DNA of 64,000 nucleotides from Bacillus sp. RAR_GA_16 (GCF_020165985.1 NZ_JAIUKZ010000018.1:248001-312000), one strand, 5' to 3'; positions 1-7,807 are shown, numbered from the stretch's first letter. A program made the numbers and translations. The notes: a model not told the origin generated them from the sequence alone.

Positions 1-249
1 TTCTGCGATCGTTTCTTTCGTGAGGTCATCTTTTGTCGGGCCAAGGCCACCTGTAAAAATGAGGAGGTCTGAGCGTGTTTGTGCAACTTCAATGGCCTGT
101 TTTAAGCGCTCGTGATTATCGCCAACTACCGTATGATAGAAAACATTAATCCCAAGATCAGCCAGGCGTTTTGAGATAAATTGTGCATTTGTGTTTGCGA
201 TTTGTCCGAGTAATAACTCTGAACCGATTCCAATAATTTCAGCGTTCAT
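1..249 (-). CDS. cinA: CinA-like protein, N-terminal part (runs off the window)
   Basis: Only the first 83 codons are present. The frame is open to base 1. The translation begins [16 protein letters not shown] and contains the MoaB/MogA-type molybdopterin-binding fold signatures G-S-E-L-L-L-G (residues 9-15) and GGLGPTKDD (67-75), typical of CinA. CinA proteins couple this domain to a C-terminal NMN deamidase domain in many bacteria, which lies outside the window here. The ATG follows a GAGGGGATGG ribosome-binding site. In Bacillus cinA lies just upstream of recA and is competence-related. The preceding gene in transcription order is pgsA, as in B. subtilis. Identity is firm; function of this copy is inferred from the family. 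Confidence 0.93.
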   Translation of the reverse strand, partial: MNAEIIGIGSELLLGQIANTNAQFISKRLADLGINVFYHTVVGDNHERLKQAIEVAQTRSDLLIFTGGLGPTKDDLTKETIAE

Positions 250-264
250 TTGTAACCATCCCCT

Positions 265-293
265 CTATTCGAATCAAGGTACTGATTCAATAG
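265..293 (-). promoter_or_regulatory. Hairpin in the cinA 5' leader next to its ribosome-binding site
   Basis: Arms 265-276 and 283-293 are complementary over 11 pairs with one bulged base and a six-base loop. The hairpin ends where the ribosome-binding site of cinA begins, and it lies between the candidate promoter (314-342) and the start codon. It could modulate translation. There is no independent evidence that it is functional. Confidence 0.35.
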
Positions 294-313
294 CTTATCA
301 TTCGTCCACTTCC

Positions 314-342
314 ATTATACACCGGTTTTGCCTATACGTATA
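314..342 (-). promoter_or_regulatory. Candidate sigma-A promoter for cinA
   Basis: On the minus strand a perfect TATAAT -10 hexamer occupies 314-319. The region 17-18 bases upstream (TATACG or TTATAC) matches the -35 consensus poorly. It sits about 65 bases from the cinA start and after the pgsA terminator-like hairpin, so cinA(-recA) probably has its own start site. Confidence 0.45.
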
Positions 343-403
343 AGAATGCGCACTGAAGAAACAAAGAACCGTATGAATTTAGGCGCCTTATAAGGGCTCA
401 AAA

Positions 404-425
404 GGGAACAGAATAATCTGTTCCC
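404..425 (-). terminator. Terminator-like hairpin after pgsA
   Basis: A perfect 9-bp stem (404-412 with 417-425) and a 4-base loop start 9 bases after the pgsA stop. Only four Ts follow on the minus strand, so termination may be partial. Confidence 0.55.
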
Positions 426-433
426 TAAAGGCG

Positions 434-1012
434 TTAACGTGATTTAAGTAGGACCTCTCTATTCTTCGAGAAGTAATCCCATCCTGACCAGACGGTAATA
501 AGAAGCGCCGCCCACAAAGAAATCGTGGCAAATGGAAAACCAATAGCTTCAAACGGAACATTCTGAATCAAAAGCATAATAATTGCGATGATTTGAATCC
601 ACGTTTTCAACTTTCCAAGATTGCTTGCCGCAAGAACCTCCCCTTCTGAAGAAGCAACTAATCTCAATCCAGTAACAGCAAATTCACGACTAAGAATAAT
701 CACTACAATCCATGCTGGCGCACCTCCAAGCTCCACGAGTGAAACAAACGCTGATGTCACGAGAAGCTTATCGGCAAGCGGATCGAGGAATTTCCCGAGA
801 TTTGTAACCAGGTTATGTTTTCTAGCTATGTAACCGTCTATCCAATCGGTTACTGAAGCGAAAATAAAAATCGCTGTAGCAATTAAATGCGAATTTAATA
901 AGACGGTACCTGCGATTTCAGTTTCACCTAGCGGCAGTGGCGCCAGGAGAAAAATAAGAAAAACAGGGATTAAAAAAATGCGTGATACGGTAATTTTATT
1001 AGGCAAATTCAC
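434..1012 (-). CDS. pgsA: CDP-diacylglycerol--glycerol-3-phosphate 3-phosphatidyltransferase
   Basis: This integral membrane enzyme makes phosphatidylglycerol phosphate from CDP-diacylglycerol and glycerol 3-phosphate, the committed step to phosphatidylglycerol and cardiolipin. The 192-residue protein has the complete CDP-alcohol phosphatidyltransferase signature: D56, D59-G60, A63-R64, G73, D77 and D81. Hydrophobic segments lie at roughly 12-30, 42-56, 85-110 and 135-180. Length matches the B. subtilis enzyme (193). It lies between rodZ and cinA, its conserved position in Bacillus. A hairpin directly follows the stop codon. Confidence 0.96.
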   Translation of the reverse strand: MNLPNKITVSRIFLIPVFLIFLLAPLPLGETEIAGTVLLNSHLIATAIFIFASVTDWIDGYIARKHNLVTNLGKFLDPLADKLLVTSAFVSLVELGGAPAWIVVIILSREFAVTGLRLVASSEGEVLAASNLGKLKTWIQIIAIIMLLIQNVPFEAIGFPFATISLWAALLITVWSGWDYFSKNREVLLKSR

Positions 1013-1147
1013 GTGTGTTCCTCCTAAATGTCATGTAACCTATTGATCGTGCGCGGATCGCCACTAATCCCACTAAATCGTATTCTATTCTATCACTGTT
1101 TCTTTCATGCAGAAAGGAAAACTTCACCAATCGAGAATCGAAAGAAA

Positions 1148-1171
1148 GGAGCCATCTGAAAAGATGACTCC
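1148..1171 (-). terminator. Terminator after rodZ
   Basis: Arms 1148-1156 and 1163-1171 pair over 9 positions on the minus-strand RNA (one G-U) with a 6-base loop, followed by TTTCTTTC. It lies 10 bases past the rodZ stop. Confidence 0.6.
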
Positions 1172-1180
1172 ATTGTGAGC

Positions 1181-2122
1181 TTACTCTGCTTTTTTGAAGT
1201 TAAACGTCACATTTTGAACAACTGGTTCTTTAGGAATGTCGATTTTCTCGCCATTCACAAACACTTCAATTGCAGGCGAGCTTCCTAATCGAAGCGTGGC
1301 AGATGTTTCACTCGATAAATCTTCCGTCACGTTTTTCCCTTTAGCAAGACTCTCATAGACATAATTTTTATCGCTTGCCCCTGTTAAAGCGACCCAGCTA
1401 GAGCCTGATGCTTTTAACTTCACTTCAAACTTTTCTGCGTTTGTAATGTCAAAAGTTGAATGGTCTGTATCACTCTTTACTTTCTTAATCTCCATTTCAG
1501 GAGCTGGTTCTTCCTCTTCAGCTGGCTTTTCTTCTGCTTCATCCTTTGCTTTTTTATCGTCAGATTTCGCTTCCTCGTCTTGCGCTGTGTCATCTGATGA
1601 TGCTGAATCGTCTTCTTTACTTACCTCATCTGAGTTAGGAGCACTTCCGCTGTTTTCATCACTTGTTACTTGCTCCTCCGCCTGATTTGTTGTTGCGTTC
1701 TGATTTGTTTTCTGATCACCGCTCTGAACTACATACCAGATTAACGCGGCCACACCTACAATTAAGAGCACAACGAGAACAGATGGAAAAACGGATGACC
1801 ATTTTGAAGAGACAGATGAAGATTTGCTCGGCGCAGAAGGCTTTCTCATTTTCCTTGGTGGTAAACTTTCAGGCACATCTGCATTTGCTTTAGGAATTTC
1901 AGAAGCGTACTCCTCAAGCAATTCTTCCCCGTGAAGGCCAACTGCTTCCGCATAGTTTTTAATGAATGCACGCGTATAAAAATTACCTGGAAGCAGTTCG
2001 TAATTTCCTTCTTCAATGGCAAGAAGATAGCGTTTTTGAATCTTAGTAATGGACTGAATTTCCTCGAGCGATAATCCCTTATCATTTCGAGCTTCCTTCA
2101 GACGTTGACCTAGCTCTGTCAA
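1181..2122 (-). CDS. rodZ: RodZ/YmfM-like cytoskeletal membrane protein
   Basis: RodZ links MreB filaments to the membrane and supports rod shape. The 313-residue protein has an N-terminal Xre-type helix-turn-helix (about 1-70, with the diagnostic L-P-G-x-F-Y/T-R-x-F-I segment at 44-54), a basic linker, one transmembrane helix at about 111-132, a long acidic low-complexity stretch (about 140-210) and a C-terminal DUF4115-like domain. The chosen start is TTG at 2122, preceded by a GGTAGGTG ribosome-binding site. ymfK lies 17 bases upstream, so the two are probably co-transcribed. Order ymfK-rodZ-pgsA is as in B. subtilis. Confidence 0.9.
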   Translation of the reverse strand: MTELGQRLKEARNDKGLSLEEIQSITKIQKRYLLAIEEGNYELLPGNFYTRAFIKNYAEAVGLHGEELLEEYASEIPKANADVPESLPPRKMRKPSAPSKSSSVSSKWSSVFPSVLVVLLIVGVAALIWYVVQSGDQKTNQNATTNQAEEQVTSDENSGSAPNSDEVSKEDDSASSDDTAQDEEAKSDDKKAKDEAEEKPAEEEEPAPEMEIKKVKSDTDHSTFDITNAEKFEVKLKASGSSWVALTGASDKNYVYESLAKGKNVTEDLSSETSATLRLGSSPAIEVFVNGEKIDIPKEPVVQNVTFNFKKAE

Positions 2123-2139
2123 TGAAAAACACCTACCAA

Positions 2140-2922
2140 TTAGTTAAAGTCTAAGCTTGAAAATCCAGAAGATCGATTTTCAATTACCTGATATGTAATT
2201 TCTTGATCCGGATCGTCTCGCAATTCAATTATATAATCAAAATCGTTCATCGTATACTCTGTTTCTTGAACAAATATATCTGGATGTTCGACAACCTTCG
2301 TTGCCGGTAGCCTCATGATATCACGAAGTACCTGCCAGTGCCGCTCTGAAGCTCTTCTAGCGGACACAATACCATCAATTAAAAAAATATGATCGCTGTT
2401 AAATTCGTCGTCTGCAATTTGCGTGCGAACCGTTTGTTTTAACATTGTAGAAGATAAAAATACCCACCGTTTGTTCGCACAGACGCTTGAAGCAACGATT
2501 GATTCTGTTTTTCCAACGCGCGGCATTCCACGAATTCCGACGAGTTTGTGGCCATCTTGTTTAAAGATTTCAGCTAGAAAATCAACAAGTAAACCAAGCT
2601 CGTCTCGGATAAATCGAAACGTTTTCTTGTCATCTGCGTCGCGCTGGATATACCTTCCATGTCGCACAGCAAGACGATCACGTAATTTTGGTTCTCTCAT
2701 TTTGGTTACAGTAATGTTATCCATCGTATTGAGAATGGACTCAAGTCGCTCGATTTGCTCAATTTCATCAACAAGAAGAAGCAGGCCTCTTCGCATATCA
2801 TCAACACCATTGATCGTTATGATATTAATACCAAGCATCCCTAATAACGAAGCGACGTCACCTAAAAGACCCGGCCTATTTTTATGTATTTCGTATTCCA
2901 GATACCATTCCTTCTTCTCCAT
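2140..2922 (-). CDS. ymfK: YmfK family protein (DUF3388), ACT-like
   Basis: This is a conserved Bacillaceae protein of 260 residues with unknown function. The N-terminus (about 8-75) resembles an ACT ligand-binding domain, with the segment NRPGLLGDVASLLG at 15-28. A GMPRVGKT stretch at 132-139 resembles a P-loop, but the rest of a nucleotide-binding fold is not obvious to me, so I do not call it an ATPase. The ATG is preceded by AAAGGAG. It sits between ymfJ and rodZ, as in B. subtilis, which supports the family assignment more than the function. Confidence 0.85.
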   Translation of the reverse strand: MEKKEWYLEYEIHKNRPGLLGDVASLLGMLGINIITINGVDDMRRGLLLLVDEIEQIERLESILNTMDNITVTKMREPKLRDRLAVRHGRYIQRDADDKKTFRFIRDELGLLVDFLAEIFKQDGHKLVGIRGMPRVGKTESIVASSVCANKRWVFLSSTMLKQTVRTQIADDEFNSDHIFLIDGIVSARRASERHWQVLRDIMRLPATKVVEHPDIFVQETEYTMNDFDYIIELRDDPDQEITYQVIENRSSGFSSLDFN

Positions 2923-2962
2923 ATGCCAACTCCTTTAGCCACAAATTTCCTATGTTCCTTTA

Positions 2963-2991
2963 ATCATAAATGATTTTCATAAAGGTTAAAA
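2963..2991 (-). promoter_or_regulatory. Candidate sigma-A promoter for ymfK-rodZ-pgsA
   Basis: The minus strand reads TTTTAA, 17 bases, TATGAT. It lies about 40 bases upstream of ymfK and downstream of the ymfJ terminator. The -10 is good and the -35 is weak. Confidence 0.4.
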
Positions 2992-3045
2992 GAGATGAAT
3001 AGGGATTTTGTTTACTTTTCTTACAACATTTGAACAATTTCATAG

Positions 3046-3072
3046 AAAAAGAAGGGTAGCGGTGCACCCTCC
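3046..3072 (-). terminator. Terminator after ymfJ
   Basis: A 7-bp stem (3051-3057 with 3066-3072, including one G-U on the RNA) is followed by TTTTTC on the minus strand. It separates ymfJ from ymfK. Confidence 0.65.
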
Positions 3073-3088
3073 TTTTTAAAATCATCAT

Positions 3089-3340
3089 TTATCTTTCGTT
3101 TTGAACAAGCTTAACCATCATATTTGCGATCGCATGCTGTTCTTCTTGACTTGCTACATGCCATAGGTCAGCAAGAAGTTGTTCCTGCTCATTCTTTGCT
3201 TTCACTCCATCAGCAAGGTATCCGCCGATCTGATAAGCAACATCTGAGACAACTTCTTGAGAAAGCCCTTGCTGCTCGCCTTGACTTAAGCGATCGTGCA
3301 AGAACCCTTTCCATGATTCGAAATTATCTAGTACAGACAT
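3089..3340 (-). CDS. ymfJ: YmfJ family small protein (DUF3243)
   Basis: This is an 83-residue, mostly helical, acidic soluble protein beginning MSVLDNFESWKGFL. It is a conserved Bacillaceae family of about 85 residues with no assigned biochemical role. It lies between ymfI and ymfK, as in B. subtilis. No signal peptide or membrane segment is visible. Recognition rests on family resemblance and position. Confidence 0.85.
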   Translation of the reverse strand: MSVLDNFESWKGFLHDRLSQGEQQGLSQEVVSDVAYQIGGYLADGVKAKNEQEQLLADLWHVASQEEQHAIANMMVKLVQNER

Positions 3341-3409
3341 CTATGTCCCTCCTTTATCAAGTCATCACCTATATGTTGTCTCGAAGGAATGGACATTATG
3401 CATCGTATT

Positions 3410-4120
3410 TTATTGCCAGGCCCCATCAATGGAAATAATTTGACCACTTATGTACGAAGCTTGGTTTGAATCTAAAAATGAAATCAATGCCGCCACCTCT
3501 TCAGGCTGACCAGCTCTCCCTATCGGTATTTCATGTACTAAGGCTTGTTCCTCTTCCCCGATTAGCCGTGCATTCATTTTAGTTGAAATATAACCTGGTG
3601 CGACGGCATTCACCCGAATGCCACTTGGGCCTAGTTCTTTCGCTAAACCCTTTACAAAAGCATTCAGTCCTCCCTTAACAGAAGAATAAACAACTTCGCA
3701 AGAGGCTCCAGATAAGCCAAATACAGACGACACCACGATAACGGAACCTTGCTTCTTTTGCACCATAGAAGAAATGTAGTGCTTTGCAAGCTTAATGGAT
3801 GATGTAAGGTGAAGCTGAATCATGGCGTCAATTTCATCTCCTGACATATCCGTTAACAAACCGAAATAGCTGTTTCCAGCATTTAGAATGAGTGTATCCA
3901 CTTCTTCTACCTTATCTGTTAAAATAGCTACGCCCTCTTTCGTTGCTAAATTCGATTGAACTGGTACCAGGTCTGCATAAGGATAGTCTTCTTGCATTTC
4001 TTGTAGTGAAGCAGCGTTTGTGTTGTAGTGAGCAAAAACGCGATCACCTTTTTGCAAGTAATTCATCGCAATTGCTCTTCCAATACCTCCACTAGCCCCC
4101 GTGATCAAAACGTCTTTCAC
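3410..4120 (-). CDS. ymfI: SDR reductase, probable EF-P 5-aminopentanone reductase
   Basis: This is a short-chain dehydrogenase/reductase of 236 residues. It has the NAD(P)-binding TGASGGIG motif (7-14), NAG (80-82), and the S132/Y145/K149 catalytic set. In B. subtilis YmfI reduces the 5-aminopentanone modification on elongation factor P; the same role is inferred here from synteny, and a fatty-acid 3-ketoacyl reductase is the obvious alternative. I place the start at GTG 4120, which follows a GGGAGG ribosome-binding site; an upstream in-frame start at 4153 has no such site. Confidence 0.85.
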   Translation of the reverse strand: MKDVLITGASGGIGRAIAMNYLQKGDRVFAHYNTNAASLQEMQEDYPYADLVPVQSNLATKEGVAILTDKVEEVDTLILNAGNSYFGLLTDMSGDEIDAMIQLHLTSSIKLAKHYISSMVQKKQGSVIVVSSVFGLSGASCEVVYSSVKGGLNAFVKGLAKELGPSGIRVNAVAPGYISTKMNARLIGEEEQALVHEIPIGRAGQPEEVAALISFLDSNQASYISGQIISIDGAWQ

Positions 4121-4168
4121 AAAATCCTCCCTCTCTTTCGAAACTAAAAACAATCTTTTTCTTCAGTG

Positions 4169-4194
4169 AAAAAGCACCCGCTTGGGTGCTTTTT
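4169..4194 (-). terminator. Terminator after ymfH
   Basis: A perfect 11-bp stem (4169-4179 with 4184-4194) has a 4-base loop, with As before and Ts after on the minus strand. It overlaps the ymfH stop codon and separates ymfFH from ymfI. Confidence 0.75.
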
Positions 4195-5479
4195 AGCTCT
4201 TCGGAACAACTTGACAAACAGTAAATGATTCTTCAGCGAAGTGACCTTTTACTGCTTCTTCAATGTCTTTCGCGGTAATCGATTCAAGCATAGGAACAAC
4301 TTCGAATAAATCCATGTCATTAAAACGATAGCGAGTAAATTGGTTCGCAATAAATTCTGGGGAATTTAACGCCCTTAAGAAGCTACCAATTTTCTTCTTT
4401 CTAATCCGTTCTAGCTGATCGGTATTCACCACTTCATTTTTAAATGATTGAATCATCTCATACAATCGATCTGCAAGTTCATCAGGTGAGCTTGTATTAC
4501 TTCCTACGATCGAAAAGCCGAACTTCTCTTCTTCCGTAAAATCATATGAAAAGCTTTGATCAATTAGGCCTTCGTTGTATAACTTCTCATAATTCTCTGA
4601 GCTTTGACCAAACATTAAATCAAGCGCAAGATTAATGGACAGCTCATGCTTTAATAGATCCTCTCCCTGGCGTCCTGGATTCGGTTCTTTAAATCCAACC
4701 AAGCATTTCGCCACTTGAACAGACATTGGGAGAACTTTTTTCTGCTCCGCTACTTTTTTCGGTTCTTTATCAAAAAAGCGTTCGATTGGCGGCTGATCTT
4801 TATACGATTTTGATGCCTGATTTTTCTCCACAAATGTCATGATTTCATTCGGCTCTACAGCACCTACAACAAACAACACCATATTTGAAGGGTGATAGAA
4901 CGTTTCGTAGCATGTATAAAGCGATTCCTTCGTGATTTTTGCGATGGAATCAATTGTGCCGGCTATATCAATTTTCACTGGATGGTGGTGGAACATATTT
5001 TCAATGACACCGAAATAGGCACGCCAATCTGAATTGTCATTATACATTTCAATTTCTTGGCCGATAATGCCCTTTTCTTTTTCAACACTTTGATCACTAA
5101 AGTAAGGATCTTGAACAAAGTTCACGAGTGTTTCAAGATTCTGCATGACGTTCTGAGTAGTTGAAAACAAGTAAGCGGTTCTTGTAAACGAAGTAAACGC
5201 ATTTGAAGATGCTCCTTGCTTACTAAAGTCTTGAAACACATCACGATCTTCTTTTTCGAACATTTTGTGCTCCAGGAAGTGGGCAATACCATCTGGAACT
5301 TGCACATCTTCTGAGCCGTTTAGTGGAACAAAATGATTGTCAACTGACCCGTATTTTGTAGTAAATGTCGCATACGTTTTGTTAAATCCTTTTTTAGGTA
5401 GAACGTATACATCAAGTCCATTGTCCATCGTTTGATGATAGAGCGTTTCCTGCAACTGATTAAATGGAATGGTTTTCAT
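4193..5479 (-). CDS. ymfH: M16 family zinc peptidase YmfH
   Basis: This is a 428-residue M16 (pitrilysin/insulinase-type) metallopeptidase. The inverted zinc motif HFLEH lies at 67-71 near the N-terminus, as expected for the catalytic partner. It is encoded two bases downstream of ymfF, whose product belongs to the same family but lacks HxxEH. M16 proteins commonly act as such active/inactive pairs, so a YmfF-YmfH heterodimer is the likely unit. Substrate is unknown; related pairs process peptides. No signal peptide is seen, so it is predicted to be cytoplasmic. Confidence 0.9.
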   Translation of the reverse strand: MKTIPFNQLQETLYHQTMDNGLDVYVLPKKGFNKTYATFTTKYGSVDNHFVPLNGSEDVQVPDGIAHFLEHKMFEKEDRDVFQDFSKQGASSNAFTSFTRTAYLFSTTQNVMQNLETLVNFVQDPYFSDQSVEKEKGIIGQEIEMYNDNSDWRAYFGVIENMFHHHPVKIDIAGTIDSIAKITKESLYTCYETFYHPSNMVLFVVGAVEPNEIMTFVEKNQASKSYKDQPPIERFFDKEPKKVAEQKKVLPMSVQVAKCLVGFKEPNPGRQGEDLLKHELSINLALDLMFGQSSENYEKLYNEGLIDQSFSYDFTEEEKFGFSIVGSNTSSPDELADRLYEMIQSFKNEVVNTDQLERIRKKKIGSFLRALNSPEFIANQFTRYRFNDMDLFEVVPMLESITAKDIEEAVKGHFAEESFTVCQVVPKS

Positions 5480-5481
5480 GA

Positions 5482-6759
5482 TTAAGCCTCCTCGCCTTTT
5501 AAGAAATAAACGGTATCAAGCTTAACCTTATCCGCAACCGCTAAAATATCTTCTTTTGTCACAGCTTCCACTCCGTCAAGCCACTCTTCGATTGTTCGAA
5601 GCTTTTGTGAAACAACACCGTGATACAAAAGTTCGACCATACCTTTTGCATCATCGACCGTTTCTAGGAGCTGATTGCGAATCATTGTTTTCGTTTGCTT
5701 CATTTCGTCTTCGTTGAAATCTCCATCTCTCATCGCGGTAAGCTGTTCCTTAATGATATCAACAGTCTTTTGATAGTTTTTAAACTCAATGCCCGACATG
5801 ACAATGATTAACCCTTTGTGACTTTCATACCGAGAGGCTGCATAATAAGCAAGACTTTCCTTTTCACGAACATTGCGGAAAAGCTTGGAATGAGAGAAGC
5901 CCCCAAACATACCGTTAAATACCTGAAGGGCAAAGTATTCATCATCCGCATAGCCAACGCCAGATCGGAAGCCCATGTGAAGTTTTCCTTGCTTGATTTC
6001 CTGTGTTTCAAGAATTTCTTTTTCTTTTACATCCAGGGACGCTTTTTCGGTGGTTTCAGACTTTCGATCCTTACGTGCTTCAAACGGAAAAAGCTCTTTA
6101 ACCACGTTTTCAGCATCCACGTCTTCTAAGTTACCAACTAAATAGAGGTCAATTTCATCTTCTACACAAACTTTTTTATAATAATCATAAAGAGACTGCG
6201 CCGTCACGCGATCCACTTCATCTTTTTCTCCGTAAATATGCAACCCAAAAGCCTCATTCGGGAACATTTCTTGAGTCAGCCTCATGTTCGAATAGCGCAT
6301 TTTATCATCGTAAATCGATTGGATGCGCTGTTTCATCGTACGTTTTTCTTTATCAACAATCGAAGAATCAAAGCCAGATCCATCCGTCTTTGGGTTCATG
6401 ATTACTTCAGAAAGTAAAGAAAGAGCTTTCTTAAACAAAGGCTCATCTTCAGAAAGAAACTTTTCATTCGCAAAATCCATGCGGAACGTCATCACATGAA
6501 AATCACCCTTCTTGGCAAGATCCACACCTAGCGTTGCACCATATAACTTCTCAAGCTCTGTGCGCACCGCTTTCGATGAAGGATAATTTTCCGTACCGCT
6601 TTGTAGTACATAAGGCAAGAGCGCCCGCTCTGTCACCGTCTCCTTCGTCAAACGCGCCTTAAATTGAACCACAACCGTCGTCGTTTTATATTTATCCGTC
6701 TGGATCCTATGTAGCGTCAAACCGCCGCACGAGGTTTTCTCATGAGGGATAATCGCCAT
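5482..6759 (-). CDS. ymfF: M16 family peptidase-like protein YmfF (no zinc motif)
   Basis: This M16-fold protein has 425 residues from the chosen ATG at 6759, which follows AAGGAGTGAGG; an upstream in-frame start (6795) lacks a ribosome-binding site. The region where catalytic members carry HxxEH reads RALLPYVLQSG..., so the metal ligands are missing and the protein is probably the non-catalytic partner of YmfH. It is the first gene of the ymfFH unit, with a promoter at 6820-6848. The region immediately upstream holds a structured repeat array and an insertion sequence, where B. subtilis has nupQ directly adjacent. Confidence 0.88.
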   Translation of the reverse strand: MAIIPHEKTSCGGLTLHRIQTDKYKTTTVVVQFKARLTKETVTERALLPYVLQSGTENYPSSKAVRTELEKLYGATLGVDLAKKGDFHVMTFRMDFANEKFLSEDEPLFKKALSLLSEVIMNPKTDGSGFDSSIVDKEKRTMKQRIQSIYDDKMRYSNMRLTQEMFPNEAFGLHIYGEKDEVDRVTAQSLYDYYKKVCVEDEIDLYLVGNLEDVDAENVVKELFPFEARKDRKSETTEKASLDVKEKEILETQEIKQGKLHMGFRSGVGYADDEYFALQVFNGMFGGFSHSKLFRNVREKESLAYYAASRYESHKGLIIVMSGIEFKNYQKTVDIIKEQLTAMRDGDFNEDEMKQTKTMIRNQLLETVDDAKGMVELLYHGVVSQKLRTIEEWLDGVEAVTKEDILAVADKVKLDTVYFLKGEEA

Positions 6760-6819
6760 TGACCTCACTCCTTTTTTAAATCCATTACCTACCATTAGAG
6801 GAAAGTAAAACTTACCCCC

Positions 6820-6848
6820 TTTATACCATAGTATGTGTCATAGTGTAA
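6820..6848 (-). promoter_or_regulatory. Candidate sigma-A promoter for ymfF-ymfH
   Basis: The minus strand reads TTACAC (6843-6848), a 17-base spacer, and TATAAA (6820-6825), about 60 bases upstream of the ymfF start. The structured repeat array begins about 20 bases further upstream. Confidence 0.55.
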
Positions 6849-6868
6849 GCAATTAGTACTTTTTATAA

Positions 6869-7392
6869 GAAAAGCGGAAGTGGGCGTTTAGACACGGCAG
6901 GCACTGGAGCCCTATAATTTGAACACGGTCTTTGTGTTCGAGTTATAGGGTGAAGTGACCGAGTGTCTGCCCACTGCAGCTGGATCTCATGAAAAGCGGA
7001 AGTGGGCGTTTAGGGTCGACAATCGCTGGAGGCATTTCAAAAGAACACGGTCTTTGTGTTCATTTGAAATGCTGAAGCGATCGAGACCCTGCCCACTGCA
7101 GCTAGATCAAGAAAAGCGGAGACGAGCGTTTAGAAACGGAGATATTGGAGCGCTTGAACTAGAACACGCTTTTTGTGTTCTGGTGAAAGAGCGAAATATC
7201 GCAGTTTCTGCGAGTCACAGCTGGATCATGAAAAGCAGAAGCGCCCGTTTAGCCTCGAAAAGCGCTGGAGGCATTTCATTTGAACACGGTCTTTGTGTTC
7301 GGATGAAATGCTGAAGCGATCGAGAGGCTGGGCGCTGCAGCTGGATCAACGAAAAGCGGAAGCGCCCGTTTAGCCTCGTAAAGCGCTGGAGC
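6869..7392. repeat. Tandem array of about 120-bp structured repeats (four complete units and a truncated fifth)
   Basis: Units begin at 6869, 6991, 7111, 7230 and 7351, each with GAAAAGCGGA or a one-base variant. Complete units end with a GCAGCTGGATC-like box. Between these, each unit folds into a long jointed hairpin. In unit 1 the helices are 6879-6885/6969-6975, 6891-6895/6963-6967, 6902-6905/6954-6957, 6910-6917/6943-6950 and 6921-6926/6934-6939. The terminal GAACAC/GTGTTC helix is the same in all complete units, while the other helices change sequence but remain paired (in unit 3 the outer helix has mismatches and the fourth is poor). Unit 5 stops after its third left arm. Similar GAAAAGCGGA-type intergenic repeats occur in Bacillaceae genomes to my recollection; function is unknown. 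No gene lies in 6760-7502. Confidence 0.85.
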
Positions 7393-7438
7393 TGTCTTAC
7401 ATAGTCTCAAAACAAAAAGCCCTCCGTTTGTGATATGA

Positions 7439-7500
7439 TCCCCACATAGTAGACAGAGAAAAGAAAGCACATTAAGCTGTCTACTATGTAGGGGATTTTT
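7439..7500 (+). promoter_or_regulatory. Hairpin at the IS left end containing the orfA ribosome-binding site
   Basis: The left terminal repeat (7439-7456) is followed by its own inverted copy (7477-7495), giving a stem of 13 perfect pairs plus four more past a bulged A, then five Ts (7496-7500). The AGGGGA that would serve as the orfA ribosome-binding site (7490-7495) lies inside the right arm. Transcripts reading in from outside would therefore either terminate or hide the site. Confidence 0.65.
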
Positions 7501-7502
7501 CT

Positions 7503-7799
7503 ATGGGGGAAATTAGGAAAACATATGACGTGCCATTTAAGAAAAAAGCTGTAGATATGTATTTGAAAGAGGGAATGGGTTACAAAACAGTAGGAAGAGA
7601 ATTAGAAATTGACCCCAAAATGGTTCGCCGGTGGGTTCAACACTTCGAGGCAGAAGGAATAAAGGGCCTTGAGGAGAAGCGTGGGAAAGCTAAAGGGTCT
7701 GGAATAGGAAGACCAAAGACTCGTCCTGAGGATCCAGAAGAAAAAATCAAACGATTAGAAGCTGAGAATGAAATATTAAAAAAGCTCTTAGGAAAGTAA
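7503..7799 (+). CDS. IS3-family transposase OrfA
   Basis: This 98-residue protein has an N-terminal helix-turn-helix (about 10-50, including the VRRWVQHFE recognition region) and a C-terminal leucine-rich coiled coil ending KRLEAENEILKKLLGK, typical of IS3-family OrfA. It would bind the element's ends. An AAAAAAG slippery heptamer at 7778-7784 near its 3' end permits -1 frameshifting into orfB, which is open in that frame with no stop between, so an OrfAB fusion transposase can be made. Confidence 0.93.
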   Translation: MGEIRKTYDVPFKKKAVDMYLKEGMGYKTVGRELEIDPKMVRRWVQHFEAEGIKGLEEKRGKAKGSGIGRPKTRPEDPEEKIKRLEAENEILKKLLGK

Positions 7800-7807
7800 A
7801 AGGGGGA

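Noticed and set aside
2500-2530. P-loop ATPase function for ymfK
   Set aside because: GMPRVGKT resembles Walker A, but no matching Walker B or fold is evident, so I left the function open.
5482-6759. Inactivated ymfF because HxxEH is missing
   Set aside because: Absence of the zinc motif is normal for the non-catalytic member of M16 pairs; the gene is full length and undisturbed.
6955-7314. Open frame of 119 codons on the plus strand in the repeat array
   Set aside because: It runs through three repeat units and reflects their periodicity (close to a multiple of three); no ribosome-binding site and no protein family recognised.
6869-7392. CRISPR array
   Set aside because: Units are about 120 bp, imperfect throughout and internally palindromic; there are no short identical repeats with unique spacers and no cas genes.
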